Assembly: GCF_008107645.1 (NCBI RefSeq)
Contig: NZ_SDGY01000005.1
Location: 148,792 to 206,912, forward strand
Reading direction: 5' to 3'
Length of the DNA: 58,121 nt
Source: Leuconostoc litchii
GTDB taxonomy: Bacteria > Bacillota > Bacilli > Lactobacillales > Lactobacillaceae
Positions 8,623-17,083 of the stretch are shown here, piece after piece (position 1 is the first letter of the stretch; the number at the start of each line of letters is the position of its first letter). The notes under the pieces are model-generated. The model had not been told where the DNA came from, made no database searches, and was given only the letters and a program-made list of their open reading frames with translations. The translations under genes were made by a program, and so were the position numbers.

Positions 8623-9106
8623 AGGTATATTGCTCCAATAATTTTTTTAGATGTATTCTTGTTCTAAATAAATCAATTTTTATTTTAGGTTGGCTACAAT
8701 TTAGTTGTTTGGCAATTAATTGAATACTACATTTCTTATCATATTTTAAGTAAAGTAGTTGTAATTGGTAAGGACTTAATTGCTTGAGGATCTCATAAGG
8801 TAAGCTACGCTGAGTTGATTTTGCATAATGCATGTTTGATTTTTTTGAGTTGTTGTAGATTTCATGCAAAATATTATTATATCTTTGATTACGTCTATAT
8901 TTATCGTAAAATTTTAATAAAGCGACTTTATAAATCCATGGACGTAATTTATTTTCTTCTAAAACAATATTGGCTTCTATCAATTTAACAAGTACATCTT
9001 GAACAATATCTTCTGCATCTTGCGGTTTAGCCCCTTTTTTAATTAAAAATCGAACAACTTCGTGCGCAACACTAAGAATTATGTTTTCATATTGAGTAAT
9101 CTCCAT
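8615..9106 (-). CDS. ECF-type RNA polymerase sigma factor
   Basis: A 163-residue sigma-70 family protein with region 2 (PQDAEDIVQDVLVKL, then LRPWIYKVALLKFYDKYRR, about 26-78) and region 4 (about 105-160, LSPYQLQLLYLKYDKK then IAKQLNCSQPKIKIDLFRTR). Regions 1 and 3 are absent, as in ECF factors. The next gene is a membrane anti-sigma factor, overlapping by 8 bp. An ECF-like promoter upstream (TGTAAC, 16 nt, CGTT) suggests that it transcribes itself. AGGAGA precedes the start. Confidence 0.88.
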   Translation of the reverse strand: MEITQYENIILSVAHEVVRFLIKKGAKPQDAEDIVQDVLVKLIEANIVLEENKLRPWIYKVALLKFYDKYRRNQRYNNILHEIYNNSKKSNMHYAKSTQRSLPYEILKQLSPYQLQLLYLKYDKKCSIQLIAKQLNCSQPKIKIDLFRTRIHLKKLLEQYTYE

Positions 9107-9128
9107 TATCTTCTCCTGTTATATATAT

Positions 9129-9154
9129 AACGAATAAGGAAGCAATTGGTTACA
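9129..9154 (-). promoter_or_regulatory. ECF-type autoregulated promoter of the sigma operon
   Basis: On the minus strand TGTAAC (9154-9149) is followed after 16 nt by CGTT (9132-9129), about 25 nt before the start codon. The AAC -35 core and CGT -10 core at this spacing are typical of ECF promoters in Firmicutes. A 14-bp palindrome (GTTATATATATAAC) follows just before the ribosome-binding site. Confidence 0.5.
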
Positions 9155-9203
9155 GAAAATTATTTAGTAATTTTGGTTAGTTTTTTTGAAGTAATTAGGC
9201 ATT

Positions 9204-9264
9204 AAAAAAGCAACCAATAAATGTGTACTGTAGTAACAGTAATGATTTATAATTGGTTGCTTTA
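9204..9264. terminator. Terminator of the immunity gene, possibly bidirectional
   Basis: A long hairpin with AAAGCAACCAAT and ATTGGTTGCTTT outer arms and an inner TACTGT/ACAGTA stem, downstream of the bacteriocin immunity gene. The minus-strand side ends in a T-run. Confidence 0.7.
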
Positions 9265-9290
9265 ATCTGGAGGAAGGGGAACTTTAGTAT

Positions 9291-9593
9291 TTAGAACCAA
9301 ATAGGTAGCATTAAGGCTGTCGCTGTTATACCATCATAAATAGTAGCATCTTTTTTAATTTGATTATGTAAGGTGATTGCCGCTTGAGGTAATTGCTTTT
9401 TGGTTCCCCAATAATACAGTGCAAGTGATTTGACCATTTTAGAAGACACTAGTCGAGTATCTTGTGTTTTGTTAAGTTCGCTGGCGTAATTAAAAATCAT
9501 ATTCCTTAAATTTTCATCTTGTTTAACATCTGGATCTGAAAAGGCCGCACTCATTTGATCTAACATTATTTCGACTTTTTTATTAACGCTCAT
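9291..9593 (-). CDS. Bacteriocin immunity protein, enterocin-A type
   Basis: A 100-residue soluble protein that fits the enterocin-A immunity family (about 90-110 residues, four-helix bundle; MVKSLALYYWGTKKQLP is a typical stretch). Such proteins protect the cell from pediocin-like class IIa bacteriocins, acting from inside at the mannose PTS receptor. No bacteriocin precursor with a double-glycine leader, transporter or three-component regulator is visible nearby, so this is an orphan immunity gene. It has its own promoter overlapped by TGACAAA repeats and its own terminator. Start supported by AGAGGAA upstream. Confidence 0.8.
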   Translation of the reverse strand: MSVNKKVEIMLDQMSAAFSDPDVKQDENLRNMIFNYASELNKTQDTRLVSSKMVKSLALYYWGTKKQLPQAAITLHNQIKKDATIYDGITATALMLPIWF

Positions 9594-9641
9594 CTGCCAT
9601 AGTTCCTCTTAATTAAGAAATGTATTTGTTATTTAAAGTCA

Positions 9642-9669
9642 TTATTACGCTGGGTCGAATATTTGTCAA
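9642..9669 (-). promoter_or_regulatory. Promoter of the immunity gene
   Basis: On the minus strand TTGACA (9669-9664) and TAATAA (9647-9642) are spaced by 16 nt, about 50 nt upstream of the start codon. The -35 lies inside an inverted repeat of TGACAAA units. Confidence 0.6.
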
Positions 9670-9699
9670 ATGACAAAATAACAGACGAGTATTTTGTCA
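9662..9699. promoter_or_regulatory. TGACAAA repeat cluster over the immunity promoter
   Basis: Two TTTGTCA/TGACAAA half-sites form an inverted repeat at 9662-9677, and a third lies at 9692-9699. They overlap the -35 of the immunity gene and look like a binding site for a regulator. The protein is unknown. Confidence 0.45.
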
Positions 9700-9702
9700 T
9701 TA

Positions 9703-9738
9703 AAAAAACGCTATGATGGTATATCATAGCGTTTTTAT
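9703..9738. terminator. Terminator after the PAP2 phosphatase
   Basis: AAAACGCTATGAT and ATCATAGCGTTTT arms with a short loop and a T-run on each strand; it lies directly downstream of the minus-strand PAP2 gene. Confidence 0.85.
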
Positions 9739-9746
9739 TTTATTAT

Positions 9747-10736
9747 TTAATTCAATGTTGATTGTGATTCAACAAAGTGTGCTGTTAATAAACGACTAGC
9801 TAAGAAAATTATTGTGCCAACGATGAGACTTGATACAGTGACATCGCTCAGCCAATGCGCACCAATACGTACACGACTTAAACCAGTTAAAATACCCATT
9901 GCGATACCAAATATTGTCATTTTCTTTTGTAAACTAATATTGCCTCGAGGAACGAAGAAAGTTAAGTATAAGAATAACCAACCAGACATTGTGTGTCCAG
10001 AAGGGAAGGAGTTGTGACCATTAGCACCATTCAAATGATACCAAGGTGTGAACTCACTCATTGTTTGGCCAGACACAGTTGTCATTTCATACGGGCGGAA
10101 ACGACCCCATAATGTCTTCATTTCACCTATTGTTGTTTGAGCAATAAAAACAACGACAATACCAATGAGAGCAGCATTTAACAAATAATTAATATCTGAA
10201 TCACTTTTACTACTAATCCAATTGAAGAAGATAAAAGACAGCAGGATAGTTAAAGCGAGAGCTAGACCCCATCGGAGTGGTTCAGGGTAGTTTACAACTG
10301 CTGAAGTATTGTTTGCTACGCCCATTGGAATACCTTTGGAAATGTTATTGAGCATAGAATAGGTATAGCTTAGCATGTCTTGTAGTACAGCTAGCATCTG
10401 ATTAAATGCAAAGACTAATGCACCAACAGTCATGATATATCTTACGATATTTTCTTGAACACGGCGCCAAATGGTCCACGCAATAATTTCAAAGGCAGAA
10501 AATAAAACGATACCTGCCCCTTGATCAGCATAATTCTGAAAAATATTGCCAAATATTGAATTTTGATTCATGATTGCTGAAGTTATATTTTTATCAAAAA
10601 AAGTTGCAATTAACAAACTTATTAATCCGATCACTAACAGAATGATCAGTGTTTTTTTCTCACCAGTTGTTGTTTCAAAAGTATCTTTATCATCATGCAT
10701 CAAATTTACGTTATTAGTAGACCCGGTCCATTGCAT
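9747..10736 (-). CDS. PAP2-family membrane phosphatase
   Basis: A 329-residue membrane protein with several hydrophobic segments. The three phosphatidic-acid-phosphatase signatures are intact in the second half: LWGRFRP, NSFPSGHTM, and SRVRIGAHWLSD. The last two carry the catalytic histidines. Likely acts on a lipid phosphate or pyrophosphate at the outer membrane face, such as undecaprenyl pyrophosphate or phosphatidate. I chose the ATG ending at 10736 because GGAGGA precedes it at good spacing; the longer open frame has no such site. The protein is longer than a minimal PAP2 enzyme because of extra N-terminal membrane segments. Exact substrate unknown. Confidence 0.88.
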   Translation of the reverse strand: MQWTGSTNNVNLMHDDKDTFETTTGEKKTLIILLVIGLISLLIATFFDKNITSAIMNQNSIFGNIFQNYADQGAGIVLFSAFEIIAWTIWRRVQENIVRYIMTVGALVFAFNQMLAVLQDMLSYTYSMLNNISKGIPMGVANNTSAVVNYPEPLRWGLALALTILLSFIFFNWISSKSDSDINYLLNAALIGIVVVFIAQTTIGEMKTLWGRFRPYEMTTVSGQTMSEFTPWYHLNGANGHNSFPSGHTMSGWLFLYLTFFVPRGNISLQKKMTIFGIAMGILTGLSRVRIGAHWLSDVTVSSLIVGTIIFLASRLLTAHFVESQSTLN

Positions 10737-10853
10737 ATTGTTTATCCTCCAAATTGTTATCTTTAGTTTATTGCTCGAATATTGATATAGCGTCAAGATT
10801 ATGTAAAGACCTATTAAAATTTTTAATTCATGACAACTTTGAAATATGTCAAT

Positions 10854-10887
10854 AAAAAAGAATGCTTTTTAGCATTCTTTTTTTATT
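10854..10887. terminator. Terminator after the MarR gene
   Basis: AAAGAATGCT and AGCATTCTTT arms with a TTTT loop, flanked by A- and T-runs. Confidence 0.85.
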
Positions 10888-10926
10888 GATGTGAACAGTG
10901 ATTTTTGATGAAAGTCAATTTTTTTT

Positions 10927-11346
10927 TCATATCTTTTGGTTGATTTTAAACATAATTTGGTGCAAAGTTTGTTGTTCTTCAATAGATAAAACTGAAATAG
11001 CATTCAAGAAGACTTGATCAAACAGTTGATGATTTTTTTCACAATTTTCTTTCACTTTTTGATCAAGTTCTAAAAAAGACATGCGTTTATCTGTTTGAGA
11101 TGGTCGCTTAACAAGATATTTTTCATCGACAAAACGGTGGATAATTCGGGTAGCAGCTGGTTTAGATATTTTAGCTTTATCAGCAAAGCTGGTTACTGTT
11201 GGATCTTCTAGAGAATATAGAAGATCAATATAATATTCATCGTTTGCAGATAAGTTTTGAAAAAGATTGCTATTATCTAATTTTTGTTGATACTGCCACA
11301 ACACTTTATCGTGTAATTCTGAAAAAATGTGACCTATAGGTTTCAT
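10927..11346 (-). CDS. MarR-family transcriptional regulator
   Basis: A 139-residue protein with the MarR winged helix (about 45-105): TSFADKAKISKPAATRIIHR is the recognition helix region and VKRPSQTDKRMSFLEL the wing. TTGGAGGAA precedes the start. It is a single-gene unit with its own terminator; the neighbours (PAP2 gene, helD) are not obvious targets, so it may act elsewhere, perhaps on efflux or stress genes. Confidence 0.88.
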   Translation of the reverse strand: MKPIGHIFSELHDKVLWQYQQKLDNSNLFQNLSANDEYYIDLLYSLEDPTVTSFADKAKISKPAATRIIHRFVDEKYLVKRPSQTDKRMSFLELDQKVKENCEKNHQLFDQVFLNAISVLSIEEQQTLHQIMFKINQKI

Positions 11347-11550
11347 AATGTTTCCTCCAAGATACGGTTAACAAAAGTACTTACCTTCATTAAATACATC
11401 CATAATCATTTAACTTGTCAACTGATTATACTGTATTTTTTATGAATAGGTACGTTTATCTAATATAATTTTTCCGTATTCGTTTTACTGTTCATTTGAA
11501 ACTTCTAAGCGTATAATTATTACATTGAAATCAAGAGAGTGAGATGCATT

Positions 11551-13917
11551 TTGAACGAAAAAATTAAACAAGTTGAAACGCAGTACTTGAACAAAACCCT
11601 CAAGAAGATGAATCAATCGCTGATTGATACCGAAGCTGAGATAAAACGTACGAATAAAAATATTCATGATGTTTCCAAAAGTTGGGGTGATGTACGGCTG
11701 AAAACAGACACTTACTCTGGCATTGTTGAAACGGCTATGTCAGTACGTCAACAACAACAAATGCTTGCTGAGCGTGAGAATTCAAAAACACGAGCAGAGG
11801 TACGATTAGAAACATTAACAAAACAAATTAAAAAACCATATTTTGCGCGTATAGATTTTAGTGAATCTGTTAGTGAAAGTGGCGAAGCAGAGACAATTTA
11901 TATTGGACTCGGCTCTTTTAATGATGATGATAATAATTATTATGTGTATGATTGGCGTGCACCAGTAGCTTCAATTTATTATGATGGTGGTATTGGGGAT
12001 GTTGAGTATTTAACGCCGGATGGTTCACAAAGGGCTCATGTGACCCTGAAACGACAATTTCAAATTGAAGATGGTGTTATTGTGACACTTTTTGATACCG
12101 AAGAAGCGATTGGTGATGCGATGTTGATGAACGCTTTAAATGGTGAATCATCAACAAAAATGAAGTCAATTGTTACAACTATTCAAAAAGAGCAGAATAA
12201 AATCATTCGTAATACAAATGCTGATTTGTTATTTGTTCAAGGCGCAGCCGGTTCAGGTAAAACAGCAGCGGTTTTGCAACGCATTGCTTATTTGCTTTAC
12301 CGTTACCGAGGAAAGCTGACTAGTGGACAAGTAATTTTATTTAGTCCAAATCAGCTATTTAATGACTATATTGACCAAGTTTTGCCAGAATTAGGTGAGC
12401 AAAATATGGTTCAGATGACATTTTACCAATACGCTTCACGTCGTCTACCCAAAATTGCTGTTGAAACGTTACAGGAACGTTTTGAAATTGATACGGCAGA
12501 TAGCAAAATGTCACTTCTTAAGGGAAGTTTGATGATGTTTAAGGCTGTTGAAGCTTATGCTGACAGCTTGAATCGTAATGGTATGAAATTACGTAGTATT
12601 GTATTTCGCAATGAACCGCTTATTCCTAAAGAACGTATTGCCGAAATTTACTACCAATATAATGAAAATTACAAGCTTAGTCAGCGTTTAGAAGCAACAC
12701 GTGATACGCTGATGAGGATATTGAGCAGTCGCCTGGGTACGGAAATGCGTAAAGACTGGGTAGACCTTGAAATTGAAAATCTATCTAAACAAGAATACGA
12801 TGAGATAGTTGGGGCAGGGCGTGTACGAATGGGTGATGATGAGGAAGCAGATGCTGCTGCCATTACACGTCGTACACAACTTGGACAAGGGGAAAGAGAA
12901 CGTGAATTTTCTAGTGAAAAAGCTGAGCGAAAGTTTTTGGCAAAACAAATAGTTACACGAGCGCTTAAGCCTATAGCGCGTCAAATTCGACGTGGTAGTT
13001 TTTTGAATATTAACGCACAATTTGTCGATTTTATGCGCCAAGCACACAAATATATTGATTTGTCAGTTTATGGTATTTCTAATGAAGCTTGGCAGGAACA
13101 TGTTGAACAATTGATTGCTCATTTGAAAGATCATCAATTATCGCTAGCCGATACAACAATTTATCTTTATCTTTATGATTTAATTACAGGTAAACATGGA
13201 GAACGTGACATTCGCTTTTTGTTCATTGATGAAATTCAAGATTATACCCCTTTCCAATTAGCATTTTTGAAATTTAGTTTTCCATTAGCAAAATTCACGG
13301 TATTAGGTGATTTAAATCAGGCGATTTTTACAAAGGATAATGCAACAAATTTAAGAGAAGATTTTGCAACATTATTTAATCCTGAACGAGTTGAAAATGT
13401 CCAATTAACACAAACTTATCGTTCAACGCAACAAATCACTGATTTTACAAAGGATATTTTAATTGACGGTCAAAATATTGATGCATTTAATCGCAAAGGT
13501 GAGAAGCCGCTAGTTCGTATTGGTCAAAATGAAGCCGAGTTGTTGAAATCGTTAAAAACACAATTGCAAAATAATGTGAGAGAACAAGAATCAACAGCTA
13601 TTATTACGAAGACATTGGCTGATGCTAAAGCGTTAATGCAAAAATTGGGAGATAAAACAGTTACGCTGATTCAATCCGAAAATCAACGTTTAGCTACTGG
13701 CACAATAATCGTGCCATCATATCTTGCTAAAGGGCTAGAATTCGACGCTGTAATTATCTGGCATGCAGATGCTACGAGATATTATGATGATAGTGAACGG
13801 CGTTTATTATACACAGTTGCTTCAAGAGCCATGCATCGTTTGACACTTGTTGCAGAAAAGCAATTAACACCACTACTAAATAATGTTTCAAAAGAACTTT
13901 ATGAGGTTCATAGATGA
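11551..13917 (+). CDS. helD: HelD-type UvrD/Rep-family helicase
   Basis: A protein of 788 residues in the helicase IV/HelD group, superfamily 1. The N-terminal coiled coil (about 1-70) is followed by a conserved domain with YVYDWRAPVAS, a Walker A motif VQGAAGSGKTAAVLQRIAYL at about 228-247, the motif II region FLFIDEIQDYTP, and C-terminal TYRST and AKGLEFDAVI motifs. In Bacillus, HelD binds RNA polymerase and recycles stalled complexes. I prefer the TTG start at 11551 because GAGAGTGAG lies before it; a GTG at 11539 is in frame but badly spaced. The stop overlaps the coaA start (ATGA). Confidence 0.88.
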   Translation: MNEKIKQVETQYLNKTLKKMNQSLIDTEAEIKRTNKNIHDVSKSWGDVRLKTDTYSGIVETAMSVRQQQQMLAERENSKTRAEVRLETLTKQIKKPYFARIDFSESVSESGEAETIYIGLGSFNDDDNNYYVYDWRAPVASIYYDGGIGDVEYLTPDGSQRAHVTLKRQFQIEDGVIVTLFDTEEAIGDAMLMNALNGESSTKMKSIVTTIQKEQNKIIRNTNADLLFVQGAAGSGKTAAVLQRIAYLLYRYRGKLTSGQVILFSPNQLFNDYIDQVLPELGEQNMVQMTFYQYASRRLPKIAVETLQERFEIDTADSKMSLLKGSLMMFKAVEAYADSLNRNGMKLRSIVFRNEPLIPKERIAEIYYQYNENYKLSQRLEATRDTLMRILSSRLGTEMRKDWVDLEIENLSKQEYDEIVGAGRVRMGDDEEADAAAITRRTQLGQGEREREFSSEKAERKFLAKQIVTRALKPIARQIRRGSFLNINAQFVDFMRQAHKYIDLSVYGISNEAWQEHVEQLIAHLKDHQLSLADTTIYLYLYDLITGKHGERDIRFLFIDEIQDYTPFQLAFLKFSFPLAKFTVLGDLNQAIFTKDNATNLREDFATLFNPERVENVQLTQTYRSTQQITDFTKDILIDGQNIDAFNRKGEKPLVRIGQNEAELLKSLKTQLQNNVREQESTAIITKTLADAKALMQKLGDKTVTLIQSENQRLATGTIIVPSYLAKGLEFDAVIIWHADATRYYDDSERRLLYTVASRAMHRLTLVAEKQLTPLLNNVSKELYEVHR

Positions 13918-14603
13918 TTGATTTGTGTCAATTAATTGAAAAAAAGTATACAGCGCCCTTTATGGCTATTGGTATTTCGGGATCGGTGGCTGTTGGTAAA
14001 AGTACCTTTGCAGATAATCTAGCCAGCGAACTAAATCAACATGGTTTAATCACAACGGTGATTAGCACTGATGATTTTTTAATGTCTAATCACGAATTAA
14101 ATAAGTATAATTTGTTTGATCAAAAGGGTTTTCCACAAACGTATCATATAGATCAATTGATACAAGTAATAAAAAAATTTCGTGCTGGGGAAAAGTCAGT
14201 TAATATACCAGTTTATACACAGGAACTAGCTGATATTCATCCAAATAAAATGCAAAAAATTAGTTTACCACATATTTTAATTGTAGAAGGCGTTACGGCC
14301 TTACAGCTGCCAGCAGAACAGTTGGATTTAAAGATATATATAGAGGCTGACTTAAAAAATATTAAAAAATGGTATTTATCTCGTACGCTTGAAGTAACGG
14401 CATTAGCTAAAAATGATCCTTCCAGTTGGCGGTATAAGTATGCCAATATGCCGTTAGATGAGTTTACAGATGTAGCGATGCAAGTTTGGGAACAAACTAA
14501 CCAGAAAAATCTTGACGAGTATATTCTGCCTACAAAGTATCACGCTGATGCAGTAGTGTATCTGGATAAACAGCATCAGGTGCTTGAAATTGAATTAAAA
14601 TAA
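13914..14603 (+). CDS. coaA: Type I pantothenate kinase (CoaA-like)
   Basis: A 229-residue P-loop kinase. GISGSVAVGKSTFADNLASE (about 20-39) is the CoaA-type Walker A. STDDFLMSN, LFDQKGFPQTYHIDQL and LPHILIVEGVTALQLP match the rest of the family, and PVYTQELADIHP is a further CoaA hallmark. It catalyses the ATP-dependent phosphorylation of pantothenate, the first step of CoA synthesis. It is shorter than the about 310-residue E. coli enzyme, mainly at the N-terminus. It overlaps helD by 4 bp and is probably translated by coupling; there is no separate promoter. Confidence 0.82.
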   Translation: MIDLCQLIEKKYTAPFMAIGISGSVAVGKSTFADNLASELNQHGLITTVISTDDFLMSNHELNKYNLFDQKGFPQTYHIDQLIQVIKKFRAGEKSVNIPVYTQELADIHPNKMQKISLPHILIVEGVTALQLPAEQLDLKIYIEADLKNIKKWYLSRTLEVTALAKNDPSSWRYKYANMPLDEFTDVAMQVWEQTNQKNLDEYILPTKYHADAVVYLDKQHQVLEIELK

Positions 14604-14605
14604 AT

Positions 14606-14637
14606 AATAATTGTCAACTATGTTGACAATTATTATT
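14606..14637 (+). terminator. Terminator after coaA
   Basis: AATAATTGTCAAC and GTTGACAATTATT arms, 13 bp with a 3-nt loop, followed by T residues. Confidence 0.85.
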
Positions 14638-14676
14638 TTAAGCGTAAAATAAGCACTTGAAGTTAAATAGTAGCAA

Positions 14677-14705
14677 ATTCTTTTCTGTAAATAACAGAAA
14701 AGAAT
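14677..14705. promoter_or_regulatory. 11-bp perfect inverted repeat before the efflux pump
   Basis: ATTCTTTTCTG and CAGAAAAGAAT are separated by 7 nt and end 5 nt before the AAAGGA ribosome-binding site of the MFS gene at 14720. It may be a repressor operator or an RNA hairpin in the leader. No T-run follows, so it is not a normal terminator. Confidence 0.5.
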
Positions 14706-14719
14706 GAAAGGATTTACAC

Positions 14720-16231
14720 ATGTCAGATACAATTACAGATACACATGGTAAAAGCGTTAACCGCTTAGCCATGATGCTTGTCTTATTAGTTGGTGTTTTT
14801 GCCGTGATGTTAATGCAAACATCACTTGGTACGGCACAACCAGCTCTTATGAAAGCTTTTGATGTCAATGCTTCTACTGTACAGTGGCTTACAACAATCT
14901 TTTTGATGGCAAACGGTATTATGGTGCCAGTTTCAGCCTTCTTAACGACTAGAATTCCAACGAAAACGCTGTACTTATCGGCTTTGATTCTGTTTACCGT
15001 GGGTACTTTTACAGCCTTCATAACACCAACAAATGCTTTTTGGTTATTGATGGTTGCCCGCGTTTTACAAGCGATGGCTGTTGGTGTTTTGATGCCATTG
15101 ATGCAAGTTGTTTCACTAACATTATTTGATGCGGAATCTCGTGGAAAGGCCATGGGTCTTGGTGGTTTAGTGGTTGGTATGGCACCTGCTATTGGACCTA
15201 CGTTATCGGGATGGATTTTAGAAAAAGATCATACTTTCCTAGGTTTTACATTACAAAATTCATGGCGTTCAATTTTTTTGATTGATTTACCAGTTGTGAT
15301 TATTGTCATTATTGCATCTTTCTTTGTATTCCATGATGTTTTACCAACAAGAAATATATCTCTTAATGTGCGTTCATTAATCGAATCAACATTTGGGTTT
15401 GGATTATTATTGTTTGGATTTGCAATGGTGTCAACACATGGCTGGAGTGACTTTGGTTGGGTTATCGCACCATTAGTAATTGGTATTTTGATTATTGCAG
15501 AGTTTATGTGGCATCAAACGAAAATGGAAAAGCCATTTTTGGATATGTCGGTGTTTAAAAATAAGCAGTTTACGATTACAACAATGCTGGTTTCTTTGGC
15601 TATGATGTCAATGATTGGTGTTGAGATGATTTTACCAATTTTTTTGCAAAATATTCGCGGAATGACACCCCTGCATTCAGGATTAACATTATTGCCTGGT
15701 GCATTGATGATGGGACTTGTTTCACCAATAGCTGGTGCATTTTATGATAAACATGGCGCTAAACGTTTAGCTATTACCGGCTTTTCAATCTTAATTATAG
15801 GTACGTTGCCATTATTTTATATGACAGCAGATACTCCGTCTCTTTATATCACGGCATTGTATACACTACGTATGTTTGGTATTGCGATGACGATGATGCC
15901 ACTGACAGCTTCAGCAATGGGGGCTTTGTCTCCAGAAACAGCGGCACAAGGAACGGCAGCTAACAACACAATGCGTCAAATTGCTTCATCACTAGGAACA
16001 GCAATTTTAGCGTCAGTCATGCAATCTGTAACAGATGCTAACAAGCCATCATCAGCTCTCAAAGGACAAAATCCATTAGAATGGGCACAAAAAACAATTG
16101 ATGCGACGTTAAATGGTTTCCATGCATCATTTTTGTTAGCTTCATGCTTTGCAATTCTAGGTGTTTTGATTGCATTTACTTTACATAGTGGAAAAGTCAA
16201 CACACCGTCGAAGATGGAGGCATCAAAATGA
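14720..16231 (+). CDS. MFS multidrug efflux transporter, DHA2 (EmrB/LmrB-like) family
   Basis: A 503-residue transporter with about 14 membrane segments. The N-terminal LVGVFAVMLMQTSLGTAQPAL, the motif around VQWLTTIFLMANGIMVPVSA, and the motif C-like GLVVGMAPAIGPTLSGWILE are typical of 14-TM drug/proton antiporters. The next gene, a DUF4811 protein, overlaps by 4 bp; the two usually occur together in lactic acid bacteria. An inverted repeat in the leader suggests regulation. The drug or solute exported cannot be told. Confidence 0.88.
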   Translation: MSDTITDTHGKSVNRLAMMLVLLVGVFAVMLMQTSLGTAQPALMKAFDVNASTVQWLTTIFLMANGIMVPVSAFLTTRIPTKTLYLSALILFTVGTFTAFITPTNAFWLLMVARVLQAMAVGVLMPLMQVVSLTLFDAESRGKAMGLGGLVVGMAPAIGPTLSGWILEKDHTFLGFTLQNSWRSIFLIDLPVVIIVIIASFFVFHDVLPTRNISLNVRSLIESTFGFGLLLFGFAMVSTHGWSDFGWVIAPLVIGILIIAEFMWHQTKMEKPFLDMSVFKNKQFTITTMLVSLAMMSMIGVEMILPIFLQNIRGMTPLHSGLTLLPGALMMGLVSPIAGAFYDKHGAKRLAITGFSILIIGTLPLFYMTADTPSLYITALYTLRMFGIAMTMMPLTASAMGALSPETAAQGTAANNTMRQIASSLGTAILASVMQSVTDANKPSSALKGQNPLEWAQKTIDATLNGFHASFLLASCFAILGVLIAFTLHSGKVNTPSKMEASK

Positions 16232-16911
16232 TTATTTTAATTATGGCAATCTTTGCTATTTTGGCTTTCTTGGCAAATATGATGTTAGAAAACCGAATAA
16301 TTCGTATTACAACAACGGCTGTTATGTTTGTGGGACTAATCATTTCGGTAATTGGTATCATAGCAAATATGCATGATCACTATGGTATGAAACAAGTAAC
16401 TACAACTGAAAAAAAGCAAATATATACGGCAGGTGGCGCTAATCAAGGCTTTGGAATATTACTTTATCAAGGAATTGGTTCCAACGGTGAAGAAAATGTT
16501 TATATTTACAAACATTCTGCTAAGACTACGAAAAACTATGTAGCAAAGCCTAATCTTAAGACAACATCTTCAAGACAAAGTATTTCGGGTAATAAGGCGT
16601 ATAAAATAACAAAAACTACGCGATGGGTTTATAAAAATAATACGTACAAACTTTTGTTTGGCATTGCTGACAATAATAAGACTGTTAAGCATAGACATAC
16701 AACATATCAGGTACCGGAAACTTGGGTGGCTTTAACAACAACTCAAGCAAAATCATTATCTGCTAAAATGGCTCCAAAAAATGATGCGGAAAAGATTGCT
16801 GCTGCCGAGAAGCAAAAACAATTATCAGCATTAGCTCAAACTAATCCTGATAAAGCAGCACAACTACAAGTTCAAGCTATTAAGGCTGCTTTGAATATAA
16901 AAGGGGTTTAA
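16228..16911 (+). CDS. DUF4811-type membrane protein, partner of the MFS pump
   Basis: A 227-residue protein with two N-terminal membrane segments (about 3-18 and 24-45) and a basic extracytoplasmic domain ending in an Ala/Gln/Lys-rich helix. The position directly after a DHA2 efflux gene, overlapping it by ATGA, fits the DUF4811 family. It probably assists the transporter, but no mechanism is known. Confidence 0.75.
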   Translation: MIILIMAIFAILAFLANMMLENRIIRITTTAVMFVGLIISVIGIIANMHDHYGMKQVTTTEKKQIYTAGGANQGFGILLYQGIGSNGEENVYIYKHSAKTTKNYVAKPNLKTTSSRQSISGNKAYKITKTTRWVYKNNTYKLLFGIADNNKTVKHRHTTYQVPETWVALTTTQAKSLSAKMAPKNDAEKIAAAEKQKQLSALAQTNPDKAAQLQVQAIKAALNIKGV

Positions 16912-16940
16912 TTAACGATTATAATTAGTATGCTTAATAC

Positions 16941-16968
16941 TTGCTAATTTTTATAAGTGTGGTACACT
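16941..16968 (+). promoter_or_regulatory. Promoter of the cold-shock gene
   Basis: TTGCTA (16941-16946) and TACACT (16963-16968) with a 16-nt spacer. This gives a leader of about 110 nt, the long 5' UTR usual for csp genes. Confidence 0.6.
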
Positions 16969-17053
16969 ATAAGAGTAATAAAAGTTTTTGATTTTGATTT
17001 GTTTTTCTCGGAAGGCGCTCAGTACCAATTATTTAAATTACGAACAAATACAC

Positions 17054-17069
17054 TTGGTGAGCACACCAA
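17054..17069 (+). promoter_or_regulatory. Leader hairpin next to the csp ribosome-binding site
   Basis: TTGGTG and CACCAA arms with an AGCA loop end one base before the AGGAG of the cold-shock gene. Temperature-dependent folding of csp leaders is known in other bacteria; a similar role here is inferred. Confidence 0.4.
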
Positions 17070-17083
17070 AGGAGAAACATATC

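Noticed and set aside
14638-15153. Minus-strand frame of 171 codons
   Set aside because: It lies wholly opposite the start of the MFS pump and has no start signal; its Ala/Thr/Lys-rich translation is that of an antisense shadow.
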